The notes under the pieces were generated by a model. That model made no database searches. It was not told the DNA's origin and worked only from the letters and a program-made list of their open reading frames with translations. Positions 32,607-40,404 of a stretch of DNA of 64,000 nt are shown here, piece by piece. The first letter of the stretch is position 1. Each line of letters opens with the position of its first letter. The DNA lies in the IMG/VR virus record IMGVR_UViG_3300042468_000945, positions 1 to 64,000 of that record, one strand, 5' to 3'. Source of the DNA: a virus. The position numbers were made by a program, and so were the translations under genes.

Positions 32607-33035
32607 TTATTCAGAATCCATATCCTCAGATTCTTCTGGAGGAAGAGGTTTTGGTTTCTTCTTATTTGTTGGTTTCTTTTTTTCAGTTGCTTCTGCTTCT
32701 TCTTTTGCAAAATCAGCTGAAATCATTTCTTGAATTTTGCTAAATTCAGCATCAACCCTTCTCTTTTCTACTGTAGTCATAATTTGAACTGTGCTATTTA
32801 GAAGAGTTGCTAACATAAACAATGTATCTTTTGGTAGAGAAGTTGACAAAATAGTTTCCAACATCTTAGCATCTCTGTAAGAGTCTGCTGTTGAGATATT
32901 TCCTGTAGGAGAAAACAGGACTACTTGTGGGTTGTTTCTTGTTGCGGAAACAAATACAGATTCTACGCTTACTGTAACGGGTGTGTTGTTAGGAATGGCG
33001 TCGCCATCTTCGTCGTAAAGTGCATCAAAATTCAT
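32607..33035 (-). CDS. Hypothetical protein with acidic/basic tail (142 aa)
   Basis: ORF of 142 residues. The first 90 residues are a compact domain with no known signature; the last 40 are a charged, proline-rich tail (PTNKKKPKPLPPEESEDMDSE) that looks disordered and resembles interaction tails. It overlaps the preceding gene by one base. Located between the co-chaperonin and the next hypothetical gene. Function unknown. Confidence 0.5.
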   Translation of the reverse strand: MNFDALYDEDGDAIPNNTPVTVSVESVFVSATRNNPQVVLFSPTGNISTADSYRDAKMLETILSTSLPKDTLFMLATLLNSTVQIMTTVEKRRVDAEFSKIQEMISADFAKEEAEATEKKKPTNKKKPKPLPPEESEDMDSE

Positions 33036-33403
33036 TAACTTAAAACCTCATAACTAAAAGCTCTATTACCTTTTACAGAAATATCTTTTACAGCTGGTCC
33101 AATACCTTTTTCAATGTATTCTCTCCAATCTTTATAACCACTAGCAACCCCGTTAGAGGTTGTCCAAACAAATGCAGTATCAAGATACTCCGTTAAGTTT
33201 AGTGTTGGGATTCTACTTGGATTTTTAATTGACCTAATTGTTTCTGAAATACCAAAAGCGGTTATACTTACTTCTGGTTTATCAGCACCATTAAATTTAA
33301 CAGCCAATTTAACTGTGTCACCCTCTTCAGTACTAATAGTTAGAAACCTAGTAAATGCTTCTTCTATTGTTGGTCTAACTAACTTTCTATGAAAATTACT
33401 CAT
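33035..33403 (-). CDS. Hypothetical protein (122 aa)
   Basis: ORF of 122 residues, a mixture of helix and strand (LAVKFNGADKPEVSITAFG in the middle), overlapping the sigma-like gene's stop by 8 bases and the next gene's start by one. No recognised motif. Confidence 0.5.
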   Translation of the reverse strand: MSNFHRKLVRPTIEEAFTRFLTISTEEGDTVKLAVKFNGADKPEVSITAFGISETIRSIKNPSRIPTLNLTEYLDTAFVWTTSNGVASGYKDWREYIEKGIGPAVKDISVKGNRAFSYEVLS

Positions 33404-34082
33404 TTATATTATTTAAAACTTCCTTTATTTTCTCAATTGACTGTTGTAATTTTTTTGTTGACAATTTTAATTCTCTTTTAATGTCAATCCTAGTGTAACC
33501 TTCAGACAACATAATTGATACTATTCTTTCTAAACTTTCATTTTCAAATAAACCAGGATATGGTTCACTCCCATAATTCTTTAAATCTTGAACTAATGAG
33601 GAGCTTTGAGCATAATCAAATTCTTTAATTTTTAAAATTTTCTTCTTAGCATTAATTTTATTTCTAACAAGAAAACGTAAACTAATAGTAATATAGTTAT
33701 ATACTCTTTTATTTAAATCTCTTAAATTTAGTTCTTGATCTGAAAGAGAAGTTGTTGATTTTGGAATTAGTGTTGGATAAACAGAACAAAGCTCCGAACA
33801 TGGATTAGTCCTTACAGATTGAATATAATCAATTAACTCATTATAAGATAACTTCTTACAGATTATATTATAAACCATACTCTTTGCTTCTTGTACGAAA
33901 TCATCATTATCCTCTTCAGTCTGAAAATATAATTTACCTGCTTTTCTGAAGGAAAGGTTAATTAGTTTATTGACTGTTTCAATTGTCTGAAAATCGTTAT
34001 TTAAAGGGTCCAGTTTAAATTTAAGTATTTGTAGAATTAACTGTGTTTCTCTACTAATTGGCTTACTCTTTAATTTTGTCAT
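33396..34082 (-). CDS. Sigma-70-like protein (candidate), first gene after the 34.1-kb promoter
   Basis: A 228-residue protein. EEDNDDFVQEAKSMVYNIICK resembles sigma region 2 (DDLVQEAxxxxxKA). LNKRVYNYITISLRFLVRNKINAKKK resembles the strand-melting helix. The C terminus, IVSIMLSEGYTRIDIKRELKLS, is like a region 4 helix-turn-helix (L.eG.s..eIa..LgiS). An insert of about 50 residues separates the parts. It is the first gene after a candidate promoter and heads the RemA, co-chaperonin and sugar operon. Likely a phage sigma factor for late genes, by pattern only. Confidence 0.55.
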   Translation of the reverse strand: MTKLKSKPISRETQLILQILKFKLDPLNNDFQTIETVNKLINLSFRKAGKLYFQTEEDNDDFVQEAKSMVYNIICKKLSYNELIDYIQSVRTNPCSELCSVYPTLIPKSTTSLSDQELNLRDLNKRVYNYITISLRFLVRNKINAKKKILKIKEFDYAQSSSLVQDLKNYGSEPYPGLFENESLERIVSIMLSEGYTRIDIKRELKLSTKKLQQSIEKIKEVLNNINE

Positions 34083-34111
34083 AATACTGTTGTGTTGTTA
34101 TTCTTTAGTAT

Positions 34112-34140
34112 ATATATACTATATACGTTTAAAATTACAA
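34112..34140 (-). promoter_or_regulatory. Candidate leftward promoter before the sigma-like gene
   Basis: On the leftward strand TTGTAA (34140-34135) stands 16 bases before TATATA (about 34118-34113), close to a vegetative sigma-70 promoter. The 14-bp palindrome AGTATATATATACT (34107-34120) overlaps the -10 area. This 104-base gap is the largest true intergenic region in the leftward unit, apart from the one holding the small rightward gene, so it is a natural place for an internal promoter. Confidence 0.5.
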
Positions 34141-34174
34141 AAATTGCTGAAAAACAACAAAAATTGTGAAAAAA
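34137..34174 (-). repeat. Two 18-base direct repeats, 20 bases apart
   Basis: ACAAAAATTGCTGAAAAA (34137-34154) and ACAAAAATTGTGAAAAAA (34157-34174) lie exactly 20 bases apart, so on the same helix face. They overlap and extend upstream of the -35 element of the candidate promoter, the place for an activator site. One could be bound by the RemA-like protein or another phage regulator; no protein can be assigned from sequence. Confidence 0.55.
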
Positions 34175-34186
34175 CTGGTAATTATA

Positions 34187-35257
34187 CTAGGCTAATTCCA
34201 TCACAATTCTAGAAATGACAGGGGTAGAGTATGTTGAAGGTGATGATAAATCAAGCCTTGCTTTTGTTGTAGTAATGACAGTTGGAATCAATGCAAGATC
34301 AAGTGGGTCCTTACCATAAATAGTTATGGTATCTAAATCCCTTGTAGCATCTTGTACAGTTAATGTTGCATTTTGATTATACGTATTACTTAAAACCCTT
34401 AAATTATAAAGTCCAGGTTTGTAACTTCCAACAGGTTCCATCTTAAACATTATTTCATTTATTGGTTCCCCGTCTAAATGAATTTTTAATGGTCCAGCAT
34501 TTTTAACTTTACTTGTACCAGAATCATAACCTGGCAGATAAGTAATATCTATATCTTCCCAGACAGCACTACCAGAAGACTTTCTAACTTTAACATCAGA
34601 AATGTGACAACCAAAAGCAGGGAAAGGATAAATTTCAAGAATATTAGGATTTAATCCTAAATACTGTAATGGGGCTTTAACCTTAATCCACACAGACTCT
34701 CCAGGCTTGTTAATGACCCACACACCTCTTCTGAGCAGCATATCTAGTCCATCAGAAGCACTTACAAACAAACCGTCAGCTGGTGTCGTTACAGAGGTTG
34801 AATAACCCAAACTAACTTCTGATGATACTTGATTAAAACCAAAGGAATCAGTTTGAACCAGTAGATCAGAAGAACTTGTAACAGGTAGAGTTACTTGTCC
34901 AAATAAATTATCTACGTTAGCAGTTGTGTTACCAGAATCAACGTAATCAGATTTAAAGAAGTCTGCCATTACATAGTTAGTATCTGTTAGTAGTGTGTCA
35001 ACTCTTGTTGTTAGGGTTGTTAATGGAGCACTTAAAGCAGCACCTTGCGATGCAGAAGCATCTGCAATCTTTGAAGACCTGTCAAGTAACTTATTTAAAT
35101 AAATAATAATTGAACCAATATCTTTAACAATACTTTGATTAAACCTATTTAAAACGGAGCTACTAGAAGATCCGCCCCCTTTAATACTAGGAGTTTCTAA
35201 GCTGTCCACAGTTAAAGAAACTGTATTAATGGTATCTGTAAATTTATTTTTATTCAT
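34187..35257 (-). CDS. Virion-associated hypothetical protein (356 aa)
   Basis: A 356-residue beta-rich protein with a Ser/Gly-rich patch (GGGSSSSS, residues 27-34), a helical part up to about 95 and then sandwich-like strands. Residues about 103-125 hold DYVDSGNTTANVDNLFG followed by QVTLP, a motif also seen in the 747- and 684-residue neighbours, marking it as a member of the same tail-protein set. The C terminus has no cysteine. Likely structural. Confidence 0.55.
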   Translation of the reverse strand: MNKNKFTDTINTVSLTVDSLETPSIKGGGSSSSSVLNRFNQSIVKDIGSIIIYLNKLLDRSSKIADASASQGAALSAPLTTLTTRVDTLLTDTNYVMADFFKSDYVDSGNTTANVDNLFGQVTLPVTSSSDLLVQTDSFGFNQVSSEVSLGYSTSVTTPADGLFVSASDGLDMLLRRGVWVINKPGESVWIKVKAPLQYLGLNPNILEIYPFPAFGCHISDVKVRKSSGSAVWEDIDITYLPGYDSGTSKVKNAGPLKIHLDGEPINEIMFKMEPVGSYKPGLYNLRVLSNTYNQNATLTVQDATRDLDTITIYGKDPLDLALIPTVITTTKARLDLSSPSTYSTPVISRIVMELA

Positions 35258-36102
35258 TAATTAAACCACCTGGTTTTAATTTTTCTTCCTCTGACATCTT
35301 CATAGAATTTAACTTGTATTAAATTGTGTTGCATGTCTTGAATGATTGCGTCGCTAGGGTACGTTGATAAAAGATTTGTAGAAGAGTCTTCAATTCTAAA
35401 TCTAAGCAAATCTAACATTGTAAAAAATATGTATTGAAGTTTTTGCTTGAACAAAAGATATTTTGTGGATTCTCTTGCACCTCTGTATCTATGGTTTAAT
35501 TTAAAAGGAACTATAGAAACTCCAAGGCTTTTTGGTGCGCTTAAATAGTTTACTGCACCCCTGTTTCCACTACTTAAATCAGACCCAGGTATTTCAGTTG
35601 ATGTATTTGTGTTTCCTGGAGTAGTATTAGAAACTGTAGTTAATCCTCCTTGTGAGGTGTTACTAGTATTACTACTTCCTGGATTTGTAACAACTCCAGC
35701 ATTTGAAATTGGTGTTTGAGTATTATTAATTGGTGTTTGAGTATTGGATATGTTTCCAATACTAGGTGTATCAGAACCTGTTGTTGGATTTGCTACTGGT
35801 ATATTAGAACCAGTAAAATCAATCCCTGTGTGAGCACCAATAGTTTCTATTTCAATTATGGCTGGTATTTTACCATTACTATTTCCATAATTGTATTCTG
35901 GAGGTGTTGAAGGTGTAAGACCAGGAATAGTAAAAGTTACATCAACAGTACTGCCTGTATCAACACCTGATCCTGTTTCATTAGTTGGAGGTTCTGGGGG
36001 TCCTGGAGGTTGACTACCTTCAGGTAGTCCAATAATAGGAGGACCATCACCTAAATCATCACCACTGTAATATAGTTTATCGTCAAACCCGTCTCTTGGC
36101 AT
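35257..36102 (-). CDS. Low-complexity Pro/Ser/Thr/Asn-rich virion linker protein
   Basis: A 281-residue protein. Residues about 18-185 are almost wholly Pro, Gly, Ser, Thr and Asn with repeats such as NTQTPINNTQTPISN. Residues after about 200 form a basic, aromatic, likely folded end (YLLFKQKLQYIFFTMLDLLRF and VKFYEDVRGRKIKTRWFN). Such linkers join virion parts or carry sugars; either is inference. It overlaps the neighbouring gene by one base and lies among the tail genes. Confidence 0.55.
   Translation of the reverse strand: MPRDGFDDKLYYSGDDLGDGPPIIGLPEGSQPPGPPEPPTNETGSGVDTGSTVDVTFTIPGLTPSTPPEYNYGNSNGKIPAIIEIETIGAHTGIDFTGSNIPVANPTTGSDTPSIGNISNTQTPINNTQTPISNAGVVTNPGSSNTSNTSQGGLTTVSNTTPGNTNTSTEIPGSDLSSGNRGAVNYLSAPKSLGVSIVPFKLNHRYRGARESTKYLLFKQKLQYIFFTMLDLLRFRIEDSSTNLLSTYPSDAIIQDMQHNLIQVKFYEDVRGRKIKTRWFN
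35707..35745 (-). repeat. 21-bp tandem repeat in the linker gene
   Basis: AATTGGTGTTTGAGTATT occurs at 35707-35724 and again at 35728-35745, a 21-base period. It encodes NTQTPIN then NTQTPIS in the leftward frame. Marks growth of the low-complexity linker by slippage or recombination. Confidence 0.75.
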
Positions 36103-36103
36103 A

Positions 36104-38347
36104 TTATCTCACTGTTATTTTGTAATCTTCAAGAATAGGACCAGAAAAAGTTAATGGTTCCTTAATTAAATCAAAACGAAGTTTTACAGAACTAATAGAG
36201 TTCAAAGTTTCAGGACTACTTGTGTACTCAAGTTCATAGTTGGGGTTGCTTCCTTTAATATAACCATCAACACTAACAGTATCCCACGCATTGAACAAGA
36301 TAGCTTTTCCTTGTGTATCCCACGCCCAAAAGTTAAAATCTTGTGGTGTGTTCCACATAAGCTCAAATTCTGAGTTTGCTTTAGACTCTCCACTTGCTAC
36401 TACCTTGGTTATTCCAGCATCAAGTTGAAACTTCTTGTCAAAGAAAGATGGGAACATAGAAAACTGTAACATTGGTTTAAAACCACCTGCTCCATTATCG
36501 TTTCCGTATAAATCAGGGTCTAGTGTGTGTAGGTATGTTTCAATAAGATTCCAACCTTTTCTAAGAGTAAAGTTAAAAGATGATCCAAGATTACCAATTC
36601 CATTTACCCCACCCTCAACAAAACAACCATTTGTATCAGCTGTTGTGTAAACTGTAAAAGGTTTGTTAGATGTAATAACAGTAGACTTGTTAATGTCCAA
36701 AGTAAAACCACCATAAACCTTACTAACTTCAGTAAAGGATTTAAATGATCTATCTCTATATCCTTGTAGGAAAGAATACTTAGCTTGGTCAACAAAAAAG
36801 TCATTCTCACAGTAAACAAAGTAACTTACTTTGTATGTAAAGTTTGGTTGACATACATTCTTTGTTTTACCGCCACCTAACATTAAATAACAAAGATTTT
36901 GGTATTTATCTCCTGTTACTTGAAACTCAAACGGAAGAATTTCTGCTCCCTTAATTGCAGATGTATTTTGTGAGCTTGTAGGTGGTAAGAATAATTGAGT
37001 TGTATTTGTTCTTTCATTAAGAGTAGGTACATTAAGCCATGTTCTAAACTTCTTAATGTCCTGACTTAGAAAATCATTTTCTGCTGGTGTGTGTGGGAGT
37101 TCACCTAAAGCTGTATAATCTTTTTTGAAAGCAGTTACTTCAACTTGATTTTTACCAACTAAAAGAGATCCTTCTGTATAAGTGGTAGGTGCATTAGTTA
37201 CATCTACAACCCAGAAACTTCCTTCCTTTCTTACCTTTGATTTATCAATTTTAACAATATTGTTTTGATTTAGTTGCAGATATTTCCATGCTTGTTTTTT
37301 AATTTCAGTCCAAGTAACCCCAGAGTCGTTTGATATGTATGACTTAATGTATGTACCAGCTGGAATTTTAGATGTAAAATCTAAAAGTATTTGAGAATAG
37401 TTTATTGGTATGTTAATATCTCTACTACGAAGAGTAGCTATATCTACGGTATTCTCTGTAAACAATCTGATATTTCTGATACCAACTGTTTTAGGTAACA
37501 CAGCTGATGCTGGCTTGTATGTTATTTTTAATTTGCGTACATTACTATGTCCAACAATAAAAGTAGTTGTCTTGTAGATAATCTCAGTATTAACAAGTTC
37601 AAAACCGTTTCCTTTATTTACTTCAATTTTTACTTCACAACCAAAACCTGTTGGGTCAATTTGAATGTTAGATATATTATACTCCTTATCAAAAGAGTAC
37701 ACAGCATAGCTTTCTGCATTAGCTGTTACAAACATGGTCTTCCAACTGGTATTCTCTAAACCATCAACAGCATCAAGAGGAGATGAACCTAGAGAATCTG
37801 ATCCTTCATCATTATCAACAGAATCCACTCTAATATTTTTAGGGTCTATTGAACTTGAAACTACTGAGTTAGGTAAAAATACAATTCCTTCACTAACATC
37901 AAACCATGCTGAGGTGTTTGTTAAATCAATATTCTCGGCACTTGTAAAACTATCACCAAAAACAAACGTCCCATTATAACCAGACTTGAATCCTTCTAGG
38001 TCTGCTGTTGCTTTTAAATATTTGGCTTTGTTTTTTAAATTCTGAGATCGCACCCAAAATTCATTCTTTATATAAAGAATTTTTTGCTCAACTTCACTTG
38101 CAGCTTGGTTACCAACTTTCAAGTCTCTTCCATAACCTACAAAGTATTCTGAAATCTTCTTTATATTAATGCTTTCGTTTGATACTGCAATATACTGATT
38201 TACTAAAGGCAAACCAAAAGATTTCTTTTCAATTGATCCCAACATTCTTTTAAATGTCTCAGGAGTTGACAAAATTTCAAATCGAGTAAGACCCAATTTT
38301 GCCGCATCATCAAAAAGAACTTTCTTTTGTGTGTTATCAATTATCAT
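36104..38347 (-). CDS. Large tail adhesin-like protein with discoidin-like module
   Basis: A 747-residue protein. The N-terminal 115 residues are mostly helical (KKISEYFVGYG, KILYIKNEFW). Then NIDLTNTSAWFD, EGIVFLP (140-160) and DGLENTSW (195-202), the signature of a galactose-binding (F5/8C, discoidin-like) beta-sandwich, with the rest of that domain to about 295. The remaining 450 residues are beta-rich, with GVRKLKITYKP-like strands. No membrane segment. It lies between the linker protein and another adhesin. Likely a virion protein that recognises glycans, from family resemblance only. Confidence 0.65.
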   Translation of the reverse strand: MIIDNTQKKVLFDDAAKLGLTRFEILSTPETFKRMLGSIEKKSFGLPLVNQYIAVSNESINIKKISEYFVGYGRDLKVGNQAASEVEQKILYIKNEFWVRSQNLKNKAKYLKATADLEGFKSGYNGTFVFGDSFTSAENIDLTNTSAWFDVSEGIVFLPNSVVSSSIDPKNIRVDSVDNDEGSDSLGSSPLDAVDGLENTSWKTMFVTANAESYAVYSFDKEYNISNIQIDPTGFGCEVKIEVNKGNGFELVNTEIIYKTTTFIVGHSNVRKLKITYKPASAVLPKTVGIRNIRLFTENTVDIATLRSRDINIPINYSQILLDFTSKIPAGTYIKSYISNDSGVTWTEIKKQAWKYLQLNQNNIVKIDKSKVRKEGSFWVVDVTNAPTTYTEGSLLVGKNQVEVTAFKKDYTALGELPHTPAENDFLSQDIKKFRTWLNVPTLNERTNTTQLFLPPTSSQNTSAIKGAEILPFEFQVTGDKYQNLCYLMLGGGKTKNVCQPNFTYKVSYFVYCENDFFVDQAKYSFLQGYRDRSFKSFTEVSKVYGGFTLDINKSTVITSNKPFTVYTTADTNGCFVEGGVNGIGNLGSSFNFTLRKGWNLIETYLHTLDPDLYGNDNGAGGFKPMLQFSMFPSFFDKKFQLDAGITKVVASGESKANSEFELMWNTPQDFNFWAWDTQGKAILFNAWDTVSVDGYIKGSNPNYELEYTSSPETLNSISSVKLRFDLIKEPLTFSGPILEDYKITVR

Positions 38348-38349
38348 TA

Positions 38350-40404
38350 TTACTCTGGAACCCCTTGTAGTGTGTAGTGGTTTAAGTATGGTGACCTGAA
38401 AGGATCATCAGGGTTCCCCTTTAAAACTGCTTTAAAATAAATGTCTTGAGAGGGTTTTTCTAGTTGGAAAGAGCTTTCCAATGTAGTATCTGAAAGAGGA
38501 ATAACTGGACTCCAATTTGTACCATCTGTAGATAAGTAGAAACTAATCCAATCTCCTTGACCCCACTCAGAAGGTACTGTATAATCAACAATAAGACCTA
38601 CAAGCCTTACAGGACGACTAAAAGATCTCTTCTTAGATAAGACTTCACTAACTGTACTATATACACTTCGTGTTAATGTAATATCTCGTATAGCAACATA
38701 AGATCTGAAACCACTAAAAATATCGTAACCTGTAACCTTTTCTAGTGTTTTGATCGTTTTACTTGTACCAAACGCATTTTTAATTAAATCAACAACCGCT
38801 AACCCAGCACCTATGTACGGAGTTACTTTTGATAAGAATGCACCAGCTTTTCCAAGTGCGGCACCGACTTTTGATTGTTGTAATTCTGGTAGTCCGTACC
38901 TACCCCTTCCAGCAACAATTCTTGGTGCAAGTCCAGGTAAGTTACTTAAGCTTGTTAGAATATTCCCACTGTCTCCATTTAGTATAGAGTTAGTTCCGCC
39001 ACCTAATTCATAAATACTATTAAAGAATGGTTGAGTTGAACCTAGTAAGTTTAATTGTTTACTTTCAACTGAAATTGTTGGAGTCTCTTCTGTTGTTGGT
39101 TTTCGTTCCCATGCCTTGCGTCTGTCTACTGAGGAGAATAGTCCATACTTTCTAACTGTTCTTTTCTCAACGAACTCTTCTGAAAATTGGTGAGCAAGTC
39201 CAGTTGTTACTTGATAAGGTTTACCACTGAACACCATTTTAATTTCACTAATGTCTCTGTTTGTAGGAACTGTAAAGACTGCGCCAATACTACTTGATCC
39301 AGTTCTTCTTAAAATTTCCTTTTGTAATGTTTTTGTTGATTTAGCTTGTACTGTTAAATCAACATTTCTTGCTATTGGAATAGTCTGACCATCTGTTACA
39401 ATGTATAAAGTTTCTAAAGCCATTTGACCTTGATTACTTCTTATAAAAGGAACAATCTTAACTTCTGAAACTGGTTGTGGAGTTAGCAAAGTCATTTTAA
39501 CTTCTAGCTTTGCATTATATGTTGCACTGTTTAGAGGATTTACATTATCCTCTAACCATTCCACAACATATGTCCCCGCCTTGTCTGGTCCAGCATCAAC
39601 AAAACCATCAGGGTAAACAATGGTTGCTTTCCAATCGTAATCTGAGGTTATTGCTTTTACGTTCTCTTTGTTTGCACCTAAGTTATATACCCAAGCCCTA
39701 CCTGCTCTTCTAACTGGTTGGTTTAAAGGTACTAGATTTCGTTCAATCTCAAACCAGGTTTGATTATTATTATCAGCAAGACCAGCTAAATCTTTAACCT
39801 CAGTTTTTTCTAAAGTAGGAGAAGGTTCTACATCAATATTAGATAAAGACTTAGAATCTAAAGCTAATAAATTACAACCTGGAATACCCACAAGACCATC
39901 TCTTTCTAGGTCAACTGTTACGTTAGGAATACTATAAAATTCTTGAACCCCTAAAGATGTGTTACCCATATCTGTGTCAACTAATGTAGTTGATTTGTCA
40001 AGGTCTACATAAGAGTTTGTATTAAAACTATCGCTTACCCACAAGTAATTTGAATCTTGGTCTTGTGTTAATGCAGTAATGTTTTGAACTGCATCTGTAG
40101 TTTCTAAAATAGTTTTCTCAGCACTTTCAATATCAGCCATGTAGCTGTTATTAGTATTTGACAAGTCTGAGTAAAGAGAGTCTACTTTTTGTGCTAGGCT
40201 TTCAATTTCCTGTATTGAGTATTGAATTGAATCATCAACTAACTCTCCAATATTTACTGGGTCAGCTAGTGGTGCAATCGGTGGTGGAGTAAGTTTATTT
40301 GTTTCCCTGTTAACATGTTTAGAAAGTGCTTGTATAATAGCAAGCTCACTTTCAGAAACAAAAGGAGAATTAAAATCAATATTTTTTAGTGGGTCGTTAT
40401 TCAT
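38350..40404 (-). CDS. Large tail adhesin-like protein (684 aa)
   Basis: A 684-residue protein. Residues about 55-110 form a likely coiled coil (IQEIESLAQKVDSLYSDL), followed by SYVDLDKSTTLVDTD (131-145) and DNNNQTWFEIE (211-221), equivalents of motifs in the 747-residue neighbour. A mid-part runs to about 400 with strands (SEVKIVPFIRSNQGQM), then a linker with an AGAFLSKVTPYIGAGLAVV hydrophobic patch (about 535-553) and a C-terminal beta domain. Likely a virion protein of the same set. Confidence 0.6.
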   Translation of the reverse strand: MNNDPLKNIDFNSPFVSESELAIIQALSKHVNRETNKLTPPPIAPLADPVNIGELVDDSIQYSIQEIESLAQKVDSLYSDLSNTNNSYMADIESAEKTILETTDAVQNITALTQDQDSNYLWVSDSFNTNSYVDLDKSTTLVDTDMGNTSLGVQEFYSIPNVTVDLERDGLVGIPGCNLLALDSKSLSNIDVEPSPTLEKTEVKDLAGLADNNNQTWFEIERNLVPLNQPVRRAGRAWVYNLGANKENVKAITSDYDWKATIVYPDGFVDAGPDKAGTYVVEWLEDNVNPLNSATYNAKLEVKMTLLTPQPVSEVKIVPFIRSNQGQMALETLYIVTDGQTIPIARNVDLTVQAKSTKTLQKEILRRTGSSSIGAVFTVPTNRDISEIKMVFSGKPYQVTTGLAHQFSEEFVEKRTVRKYGLFSSVDRRKAWERKPTTEETPTISVESKQLNLLGSTQPFFNSIYELGGGTNSILNGDSGNILTSLSNLPGLAPRIVAGRGRYGLPELQQSKVGAALGKAGAFLSKVTPYIGAGLAVVDLIKNAFGTSKTIKTLEKVTGYDIFSGFRSYVAIRDITLTRSVYSTVSEVLSKKRSFSRPVRLVGLIVDYTVPSEWGQGDWISFYLSTDGTNWSPVIPLSDTTLESSFQLEKPSQDIYFKAVLKGNPDDPFRSPYLNHYTLQGVPE

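Noticed and set aside
34175-34190. Leftward terminator after 34187-35257 (CTAGTA/TACCAG stem then TTTTTT)
   Set aside because: The six-base stem has an A-C mismatch on the leftward strand, and the T-run lies in the direct repeat region; too weak to list.
36202-36819. Same-strand leftward ORFs (63 and 71 codons) inside the 747-residue adhesin gene
   Set aside because: They lie in another frame wholly inside a large gene with clear modular similarity to its neighbours.
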